A stretch of 18,402 bases of DNA from Calditrichota bacterium (lineage in GTDB: Bacteria > Calditrichota > Calditrichia > Calditrichales > Calditrichaceae), in contig JAJRSN010000189.1 of the NCBI GenBank assembly GCA_024278715.1, positions 1 to 18,402 on the forward strand. Direction: 5' to 3'. Both the position numbers and the translations under genes were made by a program. Below the pieces are notes generated by a model, which was given only the letters and a program-made list of their open reading frames with translations, was not told the DNA's origin and ran no database searches. Shown piece by piece: positions 15,357 through 18,402 of this stretch. The stretch's first letter is position 1. Each line of letters starts with the position of its first letter.

Positions 15357-15379
15357 GTAATTAAGACAAACTTAATTAC
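15357..15379. promoter_or_regulatory. 23-bp palindrome upstream of cysH (candidate operator)
   Basis: GTAATTAAG, 5 nt (ACAAA), CTTAATTAC is a perfect 9-bp inverted repeat about 56 nt before the cysH start. It lies just after TTTAAT (15348-15353), a fair -10 match. Its 23-bp span equals that of the dyad in the regulator promoter, although the half-site sequence differs. The rest of the 238-bp gap between the sulfite reductase gene and cysH shows only a weak hairpin (GATTTC/GAAATC, about 15270-15290). Confidence 0.55.
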
Positions 15380-15435
15380 CGTGATCATGAGACCTTTTGC
15401 GGGTTTCGTGAGTAATATCGGAGGATTCAAATATT

Positions 15436-16152
15436 ATGAATAAACTCAAATTATATCGAGAAATATTATCGGAAAAGACCGCTTCGGAGATTCTCGGGTG
15501 GGCATTCGATGAATTTGGCGATGATAAAATTATTCTGGCAACCGCATTCGGCGTGGAGAGTCAGATCATTACCGATATTTTGGTAAAGAGCAAACGACCG
15601 TTTCGGGTATTCACCATCGATACCGGAAGACTATTTCAGGAAACATACGACGTGATGCAAAAAAGTATGGAAAAATATGGTATTAAATATGAAGTCTATG
15701 CTCCGGACGCTGAAGATTTGGCAAAACTGATCGGGGAGCATGGTCCGAATTTATTTTACGAAAGTGTTGAAAATCGCAAGAAATGTTGTGAAATTCGGAA
15801 AGTGAGACCGCTCGAAAAGGCTTTAAGCTCTGTGGACGCCTGGATTACGGGTCTGCGTCAGGAACAATCACAACATCGGAGAACCGTGCAATTAATAGAT
15901 TGGGATCATCTTCACGGAATTTACAAATTGAATCCGCTGGCAAATTGGAGCGAAAAAGAAGTATGGGATTACATTAAAGAAAACGACGTTCCCTATAATC
16001 GATTGGTGCATTGCGGGTTTAAGAGTATCGGCTGCGCGCCCTGCACCAGACCGATCGGACCGGAAGAGGACGAGCGAGCCGGCAGATGGTGGTGGGAACA
16101 GGACGGACCAAAGGAGTGCGGGCTGCATTACGCTCCTGAATATCAGATTTAA
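15436..16152 (+). CDS. cysH: Assimilatory adenylyl-sulfate (APS) reductase, 4Fe-4S type
   Basis: Reduces APS to sulfite using a thioredoxin-like donor. The 238-residue PAPS-reductase-family protein has ATAFGVESQ (35-43), FTIDTGRLFQETY (59-71) and WITGLRQEQS (136-145). It carries the iron-sulfur signature of the APS-specific branch, C117-C118 and C200-x2-C203, and the C-terminal redox cysteine C228 in KECGLH. The cluster cysteines argue for APS rather than PAPS, so no APS kinase would be needed. A GGAGG site lies 11 nt before the ATG, a little far. The gene feeds the sulfite reductase upstream; the ATP sulfurylase that makes APS is not in the window. Confidence 0.94.
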   Translation: MNKLKLYREILSEKTASEILGWAFDEFGDDKIILATAFGVESQIITDILVKSKRPFRVFTIDTGRLFQETYDVMQKSMEKYGIKYEVYAPDAEDLAKLIGEHGPNLFYESVENRKKCCEIRKVRPLEKALSSVDAWITGLRQEQSQHRRTVQLIDWDHLHGIYKLNPLANWSEKEVWDYIKENDVPYNRLVHCGFKSIGCAPCTRPIGPEEDERAGRWWWEQDGPKECGLHYAPEYQI

Positions 16153-16153
16153 G

Positions 16154-16302
16154 CCTTAATGTTTAAGGGATTCCTTCTCTGCGCGCGGCGGGATCGGAAT
16201 GACAGACATACCGATTTTTAACTTAACGGATTTCTGCAAAATGATGTACCAGTCTGTCATCCCGAAGAGCTTGCGACGAGGAATCCCATGTTTATATTAA
16301 GG
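16154..16302. repeat. Imperfect inverted-repeat element (MITE/REP-like) between cysH and the siroheme gene
   Basis: The ends CCTTAAT (16154-16160) and ATTAAGG (16296-16302) are complementary. Inside, GGGATTCCT (16167-16175) pairs with AGGAATCCC (16279-16287), and AATGACAGAC (16198-16207) largely pairs with GTCTGTCAT (16252-16260). The arm sequences resemble the dispersed GGGATTCCTCGTCGC...GGAATGACAG family seen in many bacterial genomes. The core has no open frame. It starts 2 nt after the cysH stop and could fold into a long hairpin in RNA, protecting or ending the cysH transcript. Confidence 0.7.
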
Positions 16303-16375
16303 GTACAAATTTCAGTAAAGTATTATTTTTTGTTTTACGGAATTTTGTGAATTTAAAATTACGGAGTATTTTGAA

Positions 16376-16894
16376 TTGAAAAAAGACGGAAAATTTACGG
16401 ACGATTCAGATACCGGCAAAGGTTCTCCGGCGCCGGTCGGCGGAGAACGGATTTTTCTGCCGGTGTGCGTCAACATAACCTACAAGGCGATTCTGATTGT
16501 GGGCGGCGGAAGGGTAGCGGCTCAAAAATTGAAAACGCTTCTTAAATATACCAGGAACGTTACCGTGTGCGCGCCGGATATCTGTCCGGAAATTCAAACA
16601 TCGGGAATTCGCTGTCTGCGGCAAAAGTATTCGCCGGAGCTTTTGGACAATTGCGATCTGCTTTACGCCTGCACCAACAACAAAAATCTGAACAGACAGA
16701 TCGCCGCGGACGCCCGAAAACGCGGAATTCTTGTAAATACAGCCGACGATCCCCTTTACTGCGATTTTATTTCACCGGCGATTTTTAAACAAGGCGAAAT
16801 GTCCGTTGCCGTAAGCTCGAACGGGAAAAATGTTAAAAAGTCCGTTAGATGGCGCGATAAATTCCGGCAGATTATCGAAGACGAAAACGAATGA
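16376..16894 (+). CDS. Precorrin-2 dehydrogenase / sirohydrochlorin ferrochelatase-type protein (CysG N-terminal / SirC / Met8 family)
   Basis: Makes siroheme, the cofactor of the sulfite reductase: NAD-dependent oxidation of precorrin-2 to sirohydrochlorin and perhaps iron insertion. In the 172-residue product the Rossmann motif is ILIVGGGRVAAQKL (39-52). The family signature NTADDPLYCDFISPAI (121-136) contains the expected catalytic aspartate, and VSSNGKN follows. Length resembles the short SirC/YlnF forms, with little of the C-terminal helical domain that chelatases such as Met8 have. The start is probably TTG 16376 with GGAG 9 nt upstream; it gives a 25-residue extension before the usual family start (near RIFLPVCV), where no better start exists. 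It lies next to cobA-hemD. Confidence 0.87.
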   Translation: MKKDGKFTDDSDTGKGSPAPVGGERIFLPVCVNITYKAILIVGGGRVAAQKLKTLLKYTRNVTVCAPDICPEIQTSGIRCLRQKYSPELLDNCDLLYACTNNKNLNRQIAADARKRGILVNTADDPLYCDFISPAIFKQGEMSVAVSSNGKNVKKSVRWRDKFRQIIEDENE

Positions 16895-16907
16895 TTTGTC
16901 GAACGCC

Positions 16908-16921
16908 GAATTAATTAATTC
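16908..16921. repeat. 14-bp AT-rich palindrome
   Basis: GAATTAATTAATTC is a perfect palindrome in the 124-bp gap before the CobA-HemD gene. It shares the TTAATTA core with the cysH upstream dyad. It may be an operator or chance in AT-rich DNA. Confidence 0.3.
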
Positions 16922-17018
16922 TGTTTTCAGATTGAGAAATTAAACCCCGGTTAGTCAAGTGTTTCCGAAAAAATCCTTAAAGTCAAAAGAAAAAGATTTT
17001 CGTCAATTCAAGGTGAAA

Positions 17019-18402
17019 ATGCAAAGCCAAAGTTTCCGCCTGGCGTTTATTGAGCGTTCCGGACTACCGCAAATACAAAACGCGCTTAACGATAAATTCG
17101 ACGCCCTGATTTTACCGGAGGAAGCCGTTCCCTATCCCCTGCCGGAGGAGACGGAGATCGCCGCGCTTATTAATGCAAGTTCTTTGGAGGATTTATTTCC
17201 GGATATTGCTGTGGGGAAGAGCGGTCGGGTTGTCTTGCTGATTAAAAGAGGAAGAGACGACGTTAAAGCTGCTTTTTATGAGCGCGATATGCGGCGGAAT
17301 TACGGCAAAGTCTGGCTGGTGGGTGCGGGACCGGGAAATCCGGAGTTAATGACCATTAAGGCGGATAATGTTTTGTCGGAAGCGGATATTATTTTTTACG
17401 ATGATCTGGTGGATAGAGATTACATCCGAAAGTATTCGGCGGAATTGGTCTATGTCGGCAAGCGGAAGGGGAAGCATTCCAGACGCCAGGAGGAGATTAA
17501 CCGGATGCTCTATTCCTCTGCCTTGCAGGGTAAGAATATTGCCCGATTAAAAGGCGGAGACCCGCTCATCTTTGCCAGAGCCGGAGAGGAGCTGGAATAT
17601 TTACAAAAAAGATTTGTCTCCGTGGAAATCGTACCCGGGATAACCGCGGCTCAGGCGTGCGCCGCATCTTTCAATATTCCCTTTACCAAGCGGGGAATTT
17701 CAGGATCCGTGAGCCTGGCTTCCGCTCATTACAGCCTTTCGCGTGAAAATCCGGGCAAATTATGCGACACACAGATTTATTACATGGCGGCGTCCAAACT
17801 GGCGGAGCTGAGTCATAAACTTATCTCGCAGGGCTTAAATCCGGATACGCCCGTTGCAGTTATTCGCAATGGAAGTTTTTACGACGAAAAATGCATCGCC
17901 ACAACGTTAAACAGGATGCAAAGCGTTAAGCTTCCCTCGCCCGTAACGGTGATTATCGGCGGGGTGGTGAACGATAAGCACGAAGCGGATAAAATTCTTT
18001 TTACCGGCATTGATCCGGCTGAAGTTCGCTTAAACGCAAAAATCATTCATTATCCCTTGATTGCAATTCAGCCGAACGCTTACGCGCCTTTAAAAATGAA
18101 AGAATTCGACGGGCTTGTTTTTACGGATAAACATTCGGTAAAAATTTTTTGTGAACGGTACGAAATTTCAAATCAAACGATTATTGCGTTCGGCAAAAGT
18201 ACGGAAAAAGAACTGCGGAAATCGGGACTGACTCCACATCTGAAATCGGGAAATTTATCTTCCGATAAGTTGACGGGCGTTATGGCCGAATATGATTTAA
18301 AGCGTTTACTGTTTTTGCAGCCCCGGGCTCCGGAAAATGATCATTATTCTCTGAAAGGAGTTTATCCTCTTTCGCTGTACAAAATCGTGGCTAAAAAGCA
18401 GC
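17019..18402 (+). CDS. cobA: Uroporphyrinogen-III C-methyltransferase / uroporphyrinogen-III synthase fusion (CobA-HemD) with a HemC-like N-terminal remnant; cut by window end
   Basis: The first 461 residues are visible; no stop before the window ends. Residues 98-327 are a CobA (SUMT) domain: VWLVGAGPGNPELMT, YDDLV, GKRKGKHS, RLKGGDPLIFARAGEE and VPGITAA are all present. Residues about 335-461 are the first part of HemD (GLVFTDKHSVKIF, IIAFGKSTEKEL, LLFLQPRA). Together they make uroporphyrinogen III and methylate it to precorrin-2 for siroheme. Residues 1-95 are unusual: NALNDKFDALIL and PDIAVGKSGRVVLLIKRGRDDV align loosely with the second half of porphobilinogen deaminase, without its cofactor cysteine. 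ATG 17019 has AAGGTG just upstream; GTG 16959 is an in-frame alternative adding 20 residues. Enzyme domains are sure, the N-terminal origin less so. Confidence 0.88.
   Translation, partial: MQSQSFRLAFIERSGLPQIQNALNDKFDALILPEEAVPYPLPEETEIAALINASSLEDLFPDIAVGKSGRVVLLIKRGRDDVKAAFYERDMRRNYGKVWLVGAGPGNPELMTIKADNVLSEADIIFYDDLVDRDYIRKYSAELVYVGKRKGKHSRRQEEINRMLYSSALQGKNIARLKGGDPLIFARAGEELEYLQKRFVSVEIVPGITAAQACAASFNIPFTKRGISGSVSLASAHYSLSRENPGKLCDTQIYYMAASKLAELSHKLISQGLNPDTPVAVIRNGSFYDEKCIATTLNRMQSVKLPSPVTVIIGGVVNDKHEADKILFTGIDPAEVRLNAKIIHYPLIAIQPNAYAPLKMKEFDGLVFTDKHSVKIFCERYEISNQTIIAFGKSTEKELRKSGLTPHLKSGNLSSDKLTGVMAEYDLKRLLFLQPRAPENDHYSLKGVYPLSLYKIVAKKQ

Overview
The window looks like chromosomal DNA of a bacterium from the FCB superphylum (Calditrichota, Ignavibacteria or Bacteroidota-like). 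The best clue is a 1122-residue secreted protein ending in an NYPNPFNPSTTI / FlgD-like tail, typical of type IX-style sorting domains in these phyla. A periplasmic TPR, single membrane segment, coiled coil protein fits the same group. Base composition is moderate by eye. No tRNA, rRNA, CRISPR array, phage or transposase gene was seen.

Left part (1-9034), unrelated single genes: a long-form urocanate hydratase (280-2319) with a strong terminator; a convergent TPR membrane protein with a C-terminal double-CxxC segment (2481-4205, minus strand); a 616-bp AT-rich gap; the large Asp-box beta-propeller protein (4822-8190) with a terminator; and a DUF429 protein (8276-9034) whose last codons lie in a REP-like repeat.

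Right part (9061-18402), a sulfur-assimilation locus. It opens with an Rrf2/CymR-like regulator (9132-9542). About 570 bp follow without an intact gene, holding a decayed second copy of the regulator's 3' end and five TAAA-loop hairpins. Then comes a tightly coupled operon: a ThiS-like sulfur carrier (10113-10325), an O-acetylhomoserine sulfhydrylase-like PLP enzyme (10322-11554), an E1-like adenylyltransferase (11551-12360), a JAMM metalloprotease (12369-12767) and a sulfite reductase fused to a helical domain and a TusA domain (12822-15197). Downstream are an APS reductase (15436-16152), a precorrin-2 dehydrogenase/ferrochelatase-type protein (16376-16894) and a CobA-HemD fusion that runs off the window (17019 to the end).

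Together these encode nearly a full route from APS to homocysteine using a protein thiocarboxylate as sulfur donor. CysH makes sulfite, siroheme sulfite reductase makes sulfide, CobA-HemD and the dehydrogenase make siroheme, and the E1 loads sulfide onto the carrier's C-terminal glycine. The PLP enzyme then transfers it to O-acetylhomoserine and the protease both matures the carrier and releases homocysteine. This matches the HcyS/HcyF/HcyD/MetY pathway described in Wolinella succinogenes. Here the carrier ends in GGGAR rather than a single extra alanine. Sulfate adenylyltransferase and homoserine acetyltransferase are not in the window. The promoters of the regulator and of the carrier operon share a TTGA-N9-TCAA inverted repeat with the same geometry, which suggests control of the pathway by this regulator.
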